The notes beneath the pieces were generated by a model that searched no databases, was not told where the DNA came from, and saw nothing but the letters and a program-made list of their open reading frames with translations. This document shows positions 1 through 7,900 of a stretch of 64,000 bases of DNA, one piece after another. This DNA is from Nocardioides speluncae (GTDB lineage Bacteria > Actinomycetota > Actinomycetes > Propionibacteriales > Nocardioidaceae). The position numbers were made by a program, and so were the translations under genes. The DNA lies in contig NZ_QEOO01000037.1 of the NCBI RefSeq assembly GCF_003121585.1, forward strand, positions 372,001 to 436,000, given 5' to 3'. How positions within the stretch are numbered: position 1 is the stretch's first letter; every line of letters starts with the position of its first letter.

Positions 1-765
1 ACGGTCGAGGACGACGAGCTCCTCGACCTGGTCGAGCTGGAGGTCCGCGAGCTGCTGTCCGAGTACGGGTTCCCGGGCGACGAGGTGCCCGTCGTCCGCG
101 TCTCCGGGCTGGGAGCCCTGGACGGCGACCCGCGCTGGGTGGCCTCGGTCGAGGAGCTGCTGGCGGCGGTCGACGACTACGTACCGGTGCCCGAGCGCGA
201 GCTCGGCGAGCCGTTCCTGATGCCGATCGAGAACGTGCTCACGATCAGCGGTCGCGGGACGGTGGTCACGGGTGCGGTCGAGCGCGGCTCGCTGAAGGCC
301 GGCGACACGGTCGAGGCGGTCGGCCTCGGCCCGACGGTGGCGAGCGTCGCGACCGGGCTGGAGACGTTCGGCAAGACGCTGGACACCGTCCAGGCCGGCG
401 ACAACGCGGCGGTGCTGCTGCGCGGCGTACGCCGAGACGAGGTACGCCGCGGGCAGGTCCTGGTCGTGCCCGGCTCGGTCACCCCGCACCGCAGGTTCAC
501 CGCGAACCTGCACGCGCTGACCGCCGCCGAGGGTGGCCGGCACACGCCGTTCGCCGCGGACTACCAGCCGCAGTTCTACTTCCGGACCACCGACGTGTCC
601 GGGAGCCTGGAGCTCGGTGAGGTCCAGCTGGTGTTCCCGGGCGACACGGTCGAGGTGACCGTCGAGCTCGGCAAGCCGGTGGCGATGGAGGTCGGGCTCG
701 GCTTCGCGGTCCGCGAGGGCGGGCGCACCGTCGCCGCGGGCACCGTGACCGGCATCCTCGACTGA
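1..765 (+). CDS. tuf: Elongation factor Tu paralogue, C-terminal part (5' end outside window)
   Basis: EF-Tu delivers aminoacyl-tRNA to the ribosome as a GTP complex. The open frame begins at base 1, before any start codon, so the N-terminus and most of the GTPase domain lie upstream. Visible parts are the end of domain 1 (ELLDLVELEVRELLSEYGF), domain 2 (MPIENVLTISGRGTVVTG; QAGDNAAVLLRG) and domain 3 (GGRHTPF; PQFYFRTTDVSG; MEVGLGFAVREGGRTVAAG). Several normally conserved residues differ from housekeeping EF-Tu: ETFGKTLDTV replaces EMFRK.LDE, and the protein ends in TGILD. That suggests a second, divergent tuf copy like tuf3 of Streptomyces rather than the ribosomal-operon copy; this is inference. 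The next gene is separated from it by a strong hairpin. Confidence 0.93.
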   Translation, partial: TVEDDELLDLVELEVRELLSEYGFPGDEVPVVRVSGLGALDGDPRWVASVEELLAAVDDYVPVPERELGEPFLMPIENVLTISGRGTVVTGAVERGSLKAGDTVEAVGLGPTVASVATGLETFGKTLDTVQAGDNAAVLLRGVRRDEVRRGQVLVVPGSVTPHRRFTANLHALTAAEGGRHTPFAADYQPQFYFRTTDVSGSLELGEVQLVFPGDTVEVTVELGKPVAMEVGLGFAVREGGRTVAAGTVTGILD

Positions 766-781
766 CTGGACGGGCAAAGCA

Positions 782-817
782 TGCACTGGGAGGGCGGAAT
801 TTCGCCCTCCCAGTGCA
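782..817 (+). terminator. Hairpin terminator after tuf
   Basis: A perfect 15-bp inverted repeat (782-796 and 803-817, arm tgcactgggagggcg) with loop gaattt lies 17 nt after the tuf stop. There is no real T-run, as is common for actinobacterial terminators. Confidence 0.75.
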
Positions 818-843
818 GGTTTCCCCGGTCGACCGGGGAAACC
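818..843. repeat. 26-bp perfect palindrome upstream of the O-methyltransferase
   Basis: The half-site ggtttccccggtc (818-830) is followed directly by its exact reverse complement (831-843), with no spacer. It starts at the base after the tuf hairpin and ends 10 nt before the -10-like TAACGT (854-859) of the next gene, so it covers that promoter's -35 region. It could be an operator or a dispersed palindromic repeat; the sequence alone does not decide. Confidence 0.7.
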
Positions 844-866
844 ACCCACTCGCTAACGTCGACTCC

Positions 867-1529
867 ATGACCAAGAGCGCACCCCCGTGGATGGACCCCG
901 ACCTCGCCGCGTACGTCGACAACCGGACGACCCAGCCCGACGAGGCCCAGCAGAAGCTGATCGACCGTACGCACGCCGAGACCGGCGGCGCCGCCAACAT
1001 GCAGGTGTCCTCGGCGCAGGGCGCGCTGCTGACGATCCTGACCCGGGCGGCCGGCACCAAGAAGGCGCTCGAGATCGGCACCTTCACCGGCTACTCCTCG
1101 ATCTGCATCGCCCGCGGCCTCGCGGACGGCGGGTCGCTGACCTGCCTCGACGTGAGCGAGGAGTGGACCGCGATCGCGCGAGAGGCATGGGCCCAGGCCG
1201 GGGTCGACGACCGGATCGAGCTGAAGATCGCGCCGGCGCTGGAGACCCTGGCGAGCCTGCCCCAGGACGCGTCGTACGACCTGGTCTTCATCGACGCCGA
1301 CAAGGAGAACTACCCCAACTACGTCGACGCGGTGCTCCCGCTGCTGCGCCAGGGCGGGCTGCTGCTGGTCGACAACACGCTGTGGTCCGGCGACGTGGTG
1401 CGCCCGGCCGAGGAGGGCTCGACCACCGCGGTGATCCAGGCGTTCAACGACCGGCTCGCCGCCGACGAGCGGTTCGAGAGCTACATCCTGCCGATCAGCG
1501 ACGGGATGACGGTCGCGGTCAAGCGATAA
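867..1529 (+). CDS. Class I SAM-dependent O-methyltransferase (CCoAMT-like)
   Basis: A 220-residue protein of the methyltransferase-3 / caffeoyl-CoA O-methyltransferase-like family, which moves a methyl group from SAM to a catechol-type hydroxyl using a divalent metal. The SAM motif I is ALEIGTFTGYSS (67-78). The metal and substrate region is FIDADKENY (141-149), followed by LLLVDNTLWSG (165-175), all typical of the family. An in-frame start exists at 813, but it lies inside the palindrome and its translation does not resemble the family, so the ATG at 867 is chosen. TAACGT at 854-859, seven bases before that ATG, suggests a leaderless mRNA. The substrate is unknown. Its 3' end overlaps the convergent PH-domain gene by 11 bp. 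Confidence 0.88.
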   Translation: MTKSAPPWMDPDLAAYVDNRTTQPDEAQQKLIDRTHAETGGAANMQVSSAQGALLTILTRAAGTKKALEIGTFTGYSSICIARGLADGGSLTCLDVSEEWTAIAREAWAQAGVDDRIELKIAPALETLASLPQDASYDLVFIDADKENYPNYVDAVLPLLRQGGLLLVDNTLWSGDVVRPAEEGSTTAVIQAFNDRLAADERFESYILPISDGMTVAVKR

Positions 1530-3078
1530 AGGGCGTCAGTACGTCGGGCGTCGCGGCGTCCGCGAGCGCCACCGCCCGGCCGTAGTCGAGGTCGCGGATC
1601 ACCACCCGCTCGGCTCCGGCCGCGGTGGTGGCGACCAGCGTGGCCAGCCCGGCCCGGCGCTGGAACAGCGACTGCCGGATCACCCAGCCGATGATCCCGT
1701 CGCGCTCCAGCGCGGTCCGGGTGAGCAGCAGGATGCCGCTGGCGGTGACCAGGTGCCCGGGCAGCAGGGCGTGGCCGAGCTGGCGGTACGCCGCCTCGCC
1801 GGCCGCCACGGCCACCGCGCAGACCACGGCCGCGACCGAGAGCGGCACCCACCACGGCAGGTCGAGGCCGATCGTGGCAGCGGTCGCGAACACCGCGGCC
1901 ACCGCCGTACTCCACTGGGCGCGGGCGTGGCAGCGGCGCCGGGCGGCGGCGCCGTGCTGGGTGAGAGCGGCCTCGAGCGGCCCGCTCGCCTCAAGTACGT
2001 CGTGGCCCACCCGTCTGTTGACCTCAAGCGGGCTCGGCGGCAGCAGCTTGGTGACGCCGCCGCTCCCGACGCCGGTCGCAAGCGCGCGCAGCTCAGCGCC
2101 CCCGACCAGCCGCAGCAGCGCCGGCTCGACCAGCTGGACGCCGCGGACCCGCTTCTCCTCGACCGAGGTGGACCGGGTGGTGAACAGGCCGGCGGTCAGC
2201 CGGAGGTTGCCCGCCTCGCGGGTGAGCCGGAGGTTCCACCACTGGATGACGTACCCGCCGACCGAGATCAGCACCCAGCCGACCAGTGCGGCAACAGCGA
2301 CCACACCGAGCACCAGCGCGATCGCCTGGTCGAGCACCCACTCCCAGGCGTCGCCGACGCTCTCGGAGTTCAGGAACGGCAGGTTCTCGCCGAACTGGGC
2401 CAGCACACCGGCCGCACCCGCGACGATCACCAGCCGGGACAGGCTGAACGGCGCGAACCTCAGCCACGCCCAGTCGATCGTCGCCAGCTCGCTCGGTCCG
2501 TCCGCCGGTTGAGGAGGTCGCGCAGCGACCGTCTCGACTTGTACTGAGGAGGTCGCGCTGTGACCGTCTCGAAGTGAACCAGGGCCTGCGTCGCGCCGGG
2601 CCAGCAGGTAGCGGCGCAGCTCGTCGCCCTGCTCGACCGAGAGCGCGTCCAGGGAGATCCGGCTGTCGTCGACGCCGGTGCCGATCTCGACCTTGGTCAG
2701 CGAGAGCACCCGGCGCAGCAGCGACGCCTCCAGGTCGACGCTGCGGATCCGGTCCAGCGGCGCGGTCAGCGTGGTCTTCTGCACCAGGCCGCGGCGTACC
2801 TGCAGCTGGGTGTCGGTGATCCGGTAGCGGGTGGTCAGCCAGGGGAGTACGCCGATCCCGACGGCGCCGGCCACCATCGCCGGCAGTGCTATCAGGCTCC
2901 ACGACGTGTCCTGGCTGCCGAGCCCGACCAGCGTGATCAGGAACGGCAGCGCGAACTGCGACAGCGTCTTGATCGGGTCGACCAGCAGCATCTTCGGGTC
3001 CAGTCGGCGCCACTCGCTGCTCTCGTCGGTCGAGGAGGTCGCTCTGCGACCGTCTCGAGACCAATCGAGACCGCTCAC
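1519..3078 (-). CDS. PH-domain membrane protein (YdbT-like, three bPH2 repeats)
   Basis: A 519-residue membrane protein with three bacterial PH (bPH_2/DUF304) units, each after hydrophobic segments: YRITDTQLQVRRGLVQKTT near the N-terminus, then NLRLTREAGNLRLTAGLFTT, then a C-terminal unit around LLPGHLVTASGILLLTRTAL. This is the architecture of B. subtilis YdbT, partner of YdbS. The GTG start at 3078 overlaps the upstream gene's stop by four bases (GTGA), implying translational coupling. Linkers DGRRATSSTDESSE and DGHSATSSVQVETV are encoded by copies of a dispersed repeat (see repeats at 2511-2572 and 3032-3058). A longer open frame continues upstream on this strand but is antisense to other genes. 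The precise role is unknown; YdbST is linked to resistance to antimicrobial compounds in Bacillus. Confidence 0.85.
   Translation of the reverse strand: MSGLDWSRDGRRATSSTDESSEWRRLDPKMLLVDPIKTLSQFALPFLITLVGLGSQDTSWSLIALPAMVAGAVGIGVLPWLTTRYRITDTQLQVRRGLVQKTTLTAPLDRIRSVDLEASLLRRVLSLTKVEIGTGVDDSRISLDALSVEQGDELRRYLLARRDAGPGSLRDGHSATSSVQVETVAARPPQPADGPSELATIDWAWLRFAPFSLSRLVIVAGAAGVLAQFGENLPFLNSESVGDAWEWVLDQAIALVLGVVAVAALVGWVLISVGGYVIQWWNLRLTREAGNLRLTAGLFTTRSTSVEEKRVRGVQLVEPALLRLVGGAELRALATGVGSGGVTKLLPPSPLEVNRRVGHDVLEASGPLEAALTQHGAAARRRCHARAQWSTAVAAVFATAATIGLDLPWWVPLSVAAVVCAVAVAAGEAAYRQLGHALLPGHLVTASGILLLTRTALERDGIIGWVIRQSLFQRRAGLATLVATTAAGAERVVIRDLDYGRAVALADAATPDVLTPFIA
2511..2572. repeat. Two copies of a 27-bp imperfect palindrome inside the PH-domain gene
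   Basis: Copies at 2511-2537 and 2546-2572 follow the pattern gaggaggtcgc-N5-gaccgtctcga with small differences in the centre. They are in frame and encode a Ser/Thr/Val-rich linker between PH units 1 and 2. The palindromic core ggtcgc...gcgacc is interrupted in the second copy. Confidence 0.75.
3032..3058. repeat. Third copy of the 27-bp repeat, at the start of the PH-domain gene
   Basis: gaggaggtcgctctgcgacc (3032-3051) followed by gtctcga matches the two copies at 2511-2572 with two to three changes and encodes the N-terminal stretch LDWSRDGRRATSSTDES. It resembles the longer inverted repeats at 44051-44145 in outline (ggtctcga...gcg...tcgacc). Confidence 0.65.
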
Positions 3079-3593
3079 GTGGCGTCGCCCGTCGTACTGC
3101 TGGTGATCGCCGTGAGCTCGGCGACCAGGCCGTGCGCGACGTCGGCGTCCAGGCAGGCGATCGTGATCGGGCCGGCGGCCGAGGCGGTGGTGACCGTCAG
3201 CGAGGCCAGCCGGAACAGCCGCATCAGCGCGCCTTGTTGGGAGTCGACGGTCTGCACCCGCGACAGCGGCGCGATCCGCTGCTCGATGGTGAGCCAGCCG
3301 GCCCGGGTGTGGACCGCGGTCGGGGTCACCTCCCAGCGGTGCACGCGATAACGCAGCGTCGGCATCACCGCGAGGTGTACGACGGACGGCAGCACCAGCG
3401 CGACCAGCAGAGCGGTCACCCACCACGGCCGCCCCGGCAGGAAGGCGTAGCCGACGCCGAGGACCGCCCACTCGACCAGGGCACCGAGGAACGCGGTCAG
3501 CCGCCAGTAGCTCACCGCCCGCGGGGAGACCCGGTTCGCCGGCTCCCTCAGCTGGCCACCGGGCTGGGCAGGTTCGGTCGGGGTTTCGGTCAC
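3075..3593 (-). CDS. PH-domain membrane protein (YdbS-like)
   Basis: A 172-residue protein with a short polar N-terminus, two hydrophobic segments (about 28-50 and 57-75) and one bPH_2 domain (LRYRVHRWEVTPTAVHTRAG, IEQRIAPLSRVQTVDSQQG). It is the single-PH partner of the larger three-PH protein encoded just downstream, with which it shares a GTGA overlap; the pair matches the YdbS-YdbT arrangement. The start is the first ATG of the frame. It is divergent from the BNR-repeat gene at 3661, so a bidirectional promoter probably lies in 3594-3660. Confidence 0.85.
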   Translation of the reverse strand: MTETPTEPAQPGGQLREPANRVSPRAVSYWRLTAFLGALVEWAVLGVGYAFLPGRPWWVTALLVALVLPSVVHLAVMPTLRYRVHRWEVTPTAVHTRAGWLTIEQRIAPLSRVQTVDSQQGALMRLFRLASLTVTTASAAGPITIACLDADVAHGLVAELTAITSSTTGDAT

Positions 3594-3660
3594 GGGACGA
3601 CTCTAGATGGCCGACTGGAGTGTCTGGACACTGTCGGTGGTGTCCGCAAAGGTGGGCGGC

Positions 3661-4701
3661 ATGCGAACCCTCCTCGGTGTCCTGGTAGCCGCCCTCGCCC
3701 TCTCGCTGCTTCCGGCGACCGCCTCCGCCGGCGGTCACGGCCTGGCTCGCGAGTGGGACCGCGTCGACGTCGGCAGTGACGAGAGCCTGCGTGGGCTGGC
3801 CGCGGTCGACCGGCGTACGGCGTGGGTCTCGGGTAGCAACGGCGGCGTCTGGAAGACCACCAACAGCGGCCGGACCTGGACCGACGTACGACCGCCGGAC
3901 ACCGCCGGGCTGCTGTTCCGGGACGTCGAGGCGTGGGACGCGAAGCGGGCGCAAGTGCTGGCGATCGGCGAGGGCGAGGCGTCCCGGATCTACCGCACCG
4001 TCGACGGCGGCAGGACCTGGACCGAGACCTTCCGGAGCGCGGAGCCGACCGCGTTCTACGACTGCATGGCGTTCTTCCCCGGCGGCAAGCACGGGCTGGC
4101 GATGAGCGACCCGGTCGACGGCAAGTTCCGGATCATCGAGACCCACGACTTCGGGCGCAGCTGGCAGATCGTGCCGAACGACGGGATGCCGGCGGCGGTC
4201 GCGGGCGAGTTCGCGTTCGCCGCGAGCGGCACCTGCCTGGTCACGGCCGGCTCGCGCGACGCCTGGCTGGCCTCCGGCGGCGGTGCGTCCCGCATCTTCC
4301 ACTCCCGCGACCGCGGCCACACCTGGACCGTCGTCAACGCGCCGATCCCGGCGACCCCTGCCGGCGGCGTCTTCTCGCTGGCCTTCCGCAACCCGCGCAA
4401 GGGCGTCGCCGTGGGCGGCGACTTCGAGGCGCCCGACAACGGTGTGGACGCCTCCGGCTGGACCCGCGACGGCATGGGCTGGCACGGCGGTGGCGACCTG
4501 TCCGGCTACCGGTCGGGCGTGTCCTGGGTCTACGAAGCGCGCTCGACGCTGGTCGCCGTCGGCCCGACCGGCACCGACGTCACCCGCGACGGCGGCCGCA
4601 CCTGGACCGCCCTCAACGACACCGGATTCCACGCTGTCCAGTGCGTGCCCCGCGCCTGCTGGGCCTCTGGTGCGGCGGGAGCAGTCGGCCTCCTCGACTA
4701 A
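3661..4701 (+). CDS. Secreted BNR/Asp-box beta-propeller protein
   Basis: A 346-residue exported protein. The ATG at 3661 begins a clear signal peptide (MRTLLGVLVAALALSLL...ATASA), which is why it is preferred to the in-frame ATG at 3607. A GGTGG-type ribosome site precedes it. The mature part has repeated Asp-box motifs: TTNSGRTWTD, TVDGGRTWTE, DFGRSWQ, SRDRGHTWTV and TRDGGRTWTA, which form a six- or seven-bladed propeller as in Ycf48-like and sialidase-like proteins. Such proteins are often annotated as oxidoreductases or glycosyl hydrolases, but I see no catalytic residues that would justify a reaction. Probably an extracellular binding or scaffold protein. Confidence 0.82.
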   Translation: MRTLLGVLVAALALSLLPATASAGGHGLAREWDRVDVGSDESLRGLAAVDRRTAWVSGSNGGVWKTTNSGRTWTDVRPPDTAGLLFRDVEAWDAKRAQVLAIGEGEASRIYRTVDGGRTWTETFRSAEPTAFYDCMAFFPGGKHGLAMSDPVDGKFRIIETHDFGRSWQIVPNDGMPAAVAGEFAFAASGTCLVTAGSRDAWLASGGGASRIFHSRDRGHTWTVVNAPIPATPAGGVFSLAFRNPRKGVAVGGDFEAPDNGVDASGWTRDGMGWHGGGDLSGYRSGVSWVYEARSTLVAVGPTGTDVTRDGGRTWTALNDTGFHAVQCVPRACWASGAAGAVGLLD

Positions 4702-4724
4702 CTAGGTGGTCGATACTTGGGGGC

Positions 4725-6521
4725 ATGCCTTCGACCGTGATGTCCGCGCGTGACCTCGAGTTCCTGCTCTACGAATGGCTCGACGCGGAGGGGCTGGCGA
4801 AGCGGCCGCGGTTCGCCGAGCACTCTCGCGACACGTTCGACGGCCTGCTCGAGCTGTGCGAGCGGCTCGCGACAGAGCACTTCGCGACGCACCTGCGCAA
4901 GGGCGACGACGAGGAGCCGACGTACGACGGCAGCACCGTGCATCTGATCCCGGAGATCAAGGAGGCGGTCGACCGGTTCGCGCAGGCCGACCTGCTGGGG
5001 CTGTCGATGGACGAGGAGGTCGGCGGGCTGCAGGTCCCACACCTGGTCAGCTCGGCCTGCATGGCCTGGTTCTTCGCCGCCAACCCGAGCACGGCCGGCT
5101 ACCCGATGCTCACCGTCGGCAACGCCAGCCTGCTGGTCGCCCACGGCTCACAGGAGCAGGTCGACACCTGGGTACGGCCGATGCTGGCGGGCCGCTTCCA
5201 CGGCACCATGGCGCTGTCCGAGCCGGACGCCGGCTCCAACCTCGCCGACATCTCCACCCGCGCGGAGCCGGCCGACGACGGCAGCTACCGGCTGTTCGGC
5301 CGCAAGATGTGGATCTCCGGCGGCGACCACGAGCTCGGCGAGAACATCGTGCACCTGGTCCTGGCCAAGCTCCCCGACGCGCCTCCTGGGACCAAGGGCA
5401 TCTCGCTGTTCATCGTGCCGAAGTACCTCATGAACGACGACGGTTCGCGCGGCGAGCGCAACGACGTGGTGCTGGCCGGCCTGAACCACAAGCTCGGCTA
5501 CCGCGGCACCGTCAACACCGCGCCGGTGTTCGGCGACGGAGCCTTCCGTCCCCGCGGCGCGGCCGGTGCGGTCGGCTACCTCGTCGGCGAGCCGCACCGA
5601 GGCCTGCCCTACATGTTCCACATGATGAACTCCGCCCGGCTGAGCATCGGTCTCGGTGCCGCGGCGACCGGCTACACGGCGTACCTCAAGTCGCTGGAGT
5701 ACGCGCGCCAGCGGCCGCAGGGCCGCCCGCTCGGCGCCGGCGACCCGGCCACCCCGCAGGTGCCGATCGTCGAGCACGCCGACGTCCGCCGGATGCTGCT
5801 CGCGCAGAAGGCGTACGCCGAGGGCGCGCTGGCGCTGGTCCTCTACTGCACCCGGCTGCTCGACGAGCAGGAGACCGCCGAGACCGACGAGGAACGGGCA
5901 GCCGCCGGCGCGCTGCTCGACGTACTCACCCCGATCGCGAAGTCCTGGCCGTCGCAGTGGTGCCAGGAGGGCAACAGCCTGGCGATCCAGGTGCTGGGCG
6001 GGGCCGGCTACACCCGCGACTACGACGTCGAGCTGCACTGGCGCGACCAGCGGCTGAACCCGATCCACGAAGGCACCCACGGCATCCAGGCACTCGACCT
6101 GCTCGGCCGGAAGGTGCTCGGCTCCGGCGGTGCCGGGCTGCTGACGCTCGGCGGCCGGATCGAGGAGACGGTACGCCGCGCCGCCGAGGCCGGCGGCGAG
6201 GCGGCCGACCTCGGCGTCCAGCTCAAGGCCAGGCTGGACCGCGTCGGCGAGGTCACCGCCGCGCTCGGCGGCCTCGGCGACGTGGAGCGGATGCTTGCCA
6301 ACGCGTCGGTCTACCTGGAGGCGACCGGCCACCTGGTCGTGGCCTGGCTCTGGCTGGAGCAGCTCCTCGCGACCGACGAGCGGCCCGGCGCCTTCTACGA
6401 CGGCAAGCGCCAGGCCGCCCGCTACTTCTTCCGCTGGGAGCTGCCCAAGGTCGGCCCCCAGCTCGATCTGCTCGCGTCCGGTGACACCACCACCCTCGAG
6501 ATGCGGGACTCCTGGTTCTAG
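4725..6521 (+). CDS. Acyl-CoA dehydrogenase, long type (DmdC/AidB-like)
   Basis: A 598-residue flavoprotein that oxidises an acyl-CoA to the 2,3-enoyl-CoA. The FAD/substrate-loop motif MALSEPDAGSNLADI is in the middle domain, and QVLGGAGYTRDYDVELHWRD followed by IHEGTHGIQALDLLGRK marks the C-terminal helical domain. The Glu of IHEGT (residue 449) is in the position of the catalytic base of 3-methylmercaptopropionyl-CoA dehydrogenase. Length near 600 plus a C-terminal extension fits that subfamily rather than the 380-residue short-chain enzymes. The ATG at 4725 follows GATACT (4712-4717) by seven bases, so the mRNA may be leaderless. An upstream open frame from 3933 is a shadow of the BNR gene. 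The true substrate is not known. Confidence 0.9.
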   Translation: MPSTVMSARDLEFLLYEWLDAEGLAKRPRFAEHSRDTFDGLLELCERLATEHFATHLRKGDDEEPTYDGSTVHLIPEIKEAVDRFAQADLLGLSMDEEVGGLQVPHLVSSACMAWFFAANPSTAGYPMLTVGNASLLVAHGSQEQVDTWVRPMLAGRFHGTMALSEPDAGSNLADISTRAEPADDGSYRLFGRKMWISGGDHELGENIVHLVLAKLPDAPPGTKGISLFIVPKYLMNDDGSRGERNDVVLAGLNHKLGYRGTVNTAPVFGDGAFRPRGAAGAVGYLVGEPHRGLPYMFHMMNSARLSIGLGAAATGYTAYLKSLEYARQRPQGRPLGAGDPATPQVPIVEHADVRRMLLAQKAYAEGALALVLYCTRLLDEQETAETDEERAAAGALLDVLTPIAKSWPSQWCQEGNSLAIQVLGGAGYTRDYDVELHWRDQRLNPIHEGTHGIQALDLLGRKVLGSGGAGLLTLGGRIEETVRRAAEAGGEAADLGVQLKARLDRVGEVTAALGGLGDVERMLANASVYLEATGHLVVAWLWLEQLLATDERPGAFYDGKRQAARYFFRWELPKVGPQLDLLASGDTTTLEMRDSWF

Positions 6522-6533
6522 GCCAATAGCCCG

Positions 6534-7835
6534 CTAGGCCGGCAGCCGGTTCAGCACCCGGCTCGCTCGCTCGGTCTGCCACGGCGAGCTGCCGGTGGCC
6601 AACCGGAGCCCGTAGCGGAGGTGCCGCCGGGCCTGGTCGGTGAGGCCGAGGGCGGCCTCGATCTGCCCGAGGTGCAGCCAGAGCACACCGTCCGCCGTCC
6701 CGAGCCGGGTGGCCTGGCGAGCGAACGTCAGGGCCTCGCGGTGACGCCCGTTCCGGTGCAACGCCCAGGCCAGCGTGTCGGCCACGTGGACGCCGCGGGC
6801 GTGCTGCCAGGCGTCGCGCGCGGCGGCGAGCGCCACCCGCTGTTGCCCGTGGTCGGCGAGGAACAGAACCGCATCCAGCTCCACGCTGAGGGTCTGCCGG
6901 TCCATCCCGAGGAAGGCGGACCGGAGGGCCTCGATCTCCCGGGCGGCTCGCTGCTGGTCGCCGAGGACGGCGTACAGGTCGGCGACCTCGACGAGGTTCT
7001 CGGAGTGGGGCGCTTGCTCGCTGATCCGCTCCCAGCGGCGTACCGCCGCGGTCAGCCGTCCTTCGGCCACGTCCAGCCTGGCCCGGGAGAGCTCCGCGGG
7101 CAGGTAGTCGGGCTGGATGACGTGCACCTGGTCGAGCAGGTCGGCCGTCACCGCCAGCCGCCCTCGGCGCCGCTCCACGTCGGCCAGCATCGTCAGCAGG
7201 TGAGCCTGCTCGGCACCCGTCACCGTGCTGGCGCTGCGCCGCAGCAGCGACGCCGCGGCCGGGAGGTCGCCGCGCAGCTCATGGGCGTAGACGTACCGGG
7301 CCGTGATCGGTACGCCGGGCTGACGGGCGTCGGCGGTCCGCAGGGCCGTGAGCTGCTCGGGGTACCGGCCGAGCTCGGCCAGTGCGTCGGCCCGGATGGC
7401 CAGTGCGGTGGGGTCGTAGGGGTCGATCGCGAGCGCCTGGTCGGACTTGTCCAGGGCGGTCTCGAAGGCGTGGGCGGCCGCGGCCAAGGAGGCGTCGGCG
7501 GCGAGGGCGGCGGCGTTCTGATCGGGCTTGATCCGCAGTGATCGGCGTACAGCCTGGTCGGCGCGGTCATAAAGGGCTGCGTCGCCGGTGACCCGCGCCT
7601 GTTCGACGTAGGCGCGGGCGAGCAGTGCCCAGCTGCGGTGGTCCTCAGGTAGGCGGCGGACGGTGTCGCGGAGGGCGTCCACGACCACCGAGACGTCCTG
7701 TCCTTCGCCCGGGTTGACGGCCAGGTTCTGCGGCGCGACCTGCGGCGGCGCGGCCGGGTCGCTGGCAGCGAGCCCGAGTCCACCCGACACCGCGAGGACG
7801 AGTGCGAGGCCGAGGGTGATGGCGTACTTGCGCAT
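6534..7835 (-). CDS. Exported TPR-repeat protein paired with DUF4331
   Basis: A 433-residue protein with an N-terminal signal peptide (MRKYAITLGLALVLAVSGGLGLAAS) and then tetratricopeptide-like helices throughout (SWALLARAYVEQ, DPTALAIRADALAELGRYPE, GVLWLHLGQIEAALGLTDQ). TPR arrays mediate protein contacts, so this is likely an extracytoplasmic adaptor. It follows the DUF4331 gene on the same strand, and the two commonly occur together in actinobacteria (known from family context). A 13-bp hairpin sits between them and may reduce or process the downstream message. The 3' end converges on the acyl-CoA dehydrogenase with only 12 bases between. Confidence 0.82.
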   Translation of the reverse strand: MRKYAITLGLALVLAVSGGLGLAASDPAAPPQVAPQNLAVNPGEGQDVSVVVDALRDTVRRLPEDHRSWALLARAYVEQARVTGDAALYDRADQAVRRSLRIKPDQNAAALAADASLAAAAHAFETALDKSDQALAIDPYDPTALAIRADALAELGRYPEQLTALRTADARQPGVPITARYVYAHELRGDLPAAASLLRRSASTVTGAEQAHLLTMLADVERRRGRLAVTADLLDQVHVIQPDYLPAELSRARLDVAEGRLTAAVRRWERISEQAPHSENLVEVADLYAVLGDQQRAAREIEALRSAFLGMDRQTLSVELDAVLFLADHGQQRVALAAARDAWQHARGVHVADTLAWALHRNGRHREALTFARQATRLGTADGVLWLHLGQIEAALGLTDQARRHLRYGLRLATGSSPWQTERASRVLNRLPA

Positions 7836-7855
7836 GTGCGGTTCCTTTCTGGGAG

Positions 7856-7886
7856 GTCCGGGCCGCGCGCCATGCGCGGCCCGGAC
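7856..7886 (-). terminator. Hairpin between DUF4331 and TPR genes
   Basis: Perfect 13-bp arms gtccgggccgcgc (7856-7868) and gcgcggcccggac (7874-7886) with a five-base loop. It lies in the 65-base gap inside a likely operon, so it may be a partial terminator or a processing/stability element. Confidence 0.6.
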
Positions 7887-7900
7887 GCGGGTGGTTGGGT

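Noticed and set aside
818..843. Palindrome as a phage or plasmid attachment site
   Set aside because: No integrase, tRNA or second copy is visible in the window.
1519..4632. A 1037-codon open frame on the minus strand
   Set aside because: Only the part from 3078 down encodes the PH-domain protein; the rest is antisense to the YdbS-like and BNR genes and has low-complexity Arg/Gly/Ala translation.
3933..4724. Upstream extension of the acyl-CoA dehydrogenase frame
   Set aside because: Out-of-frame shadow of the BNR gene; the family N-terminus begins at ATG 4725.
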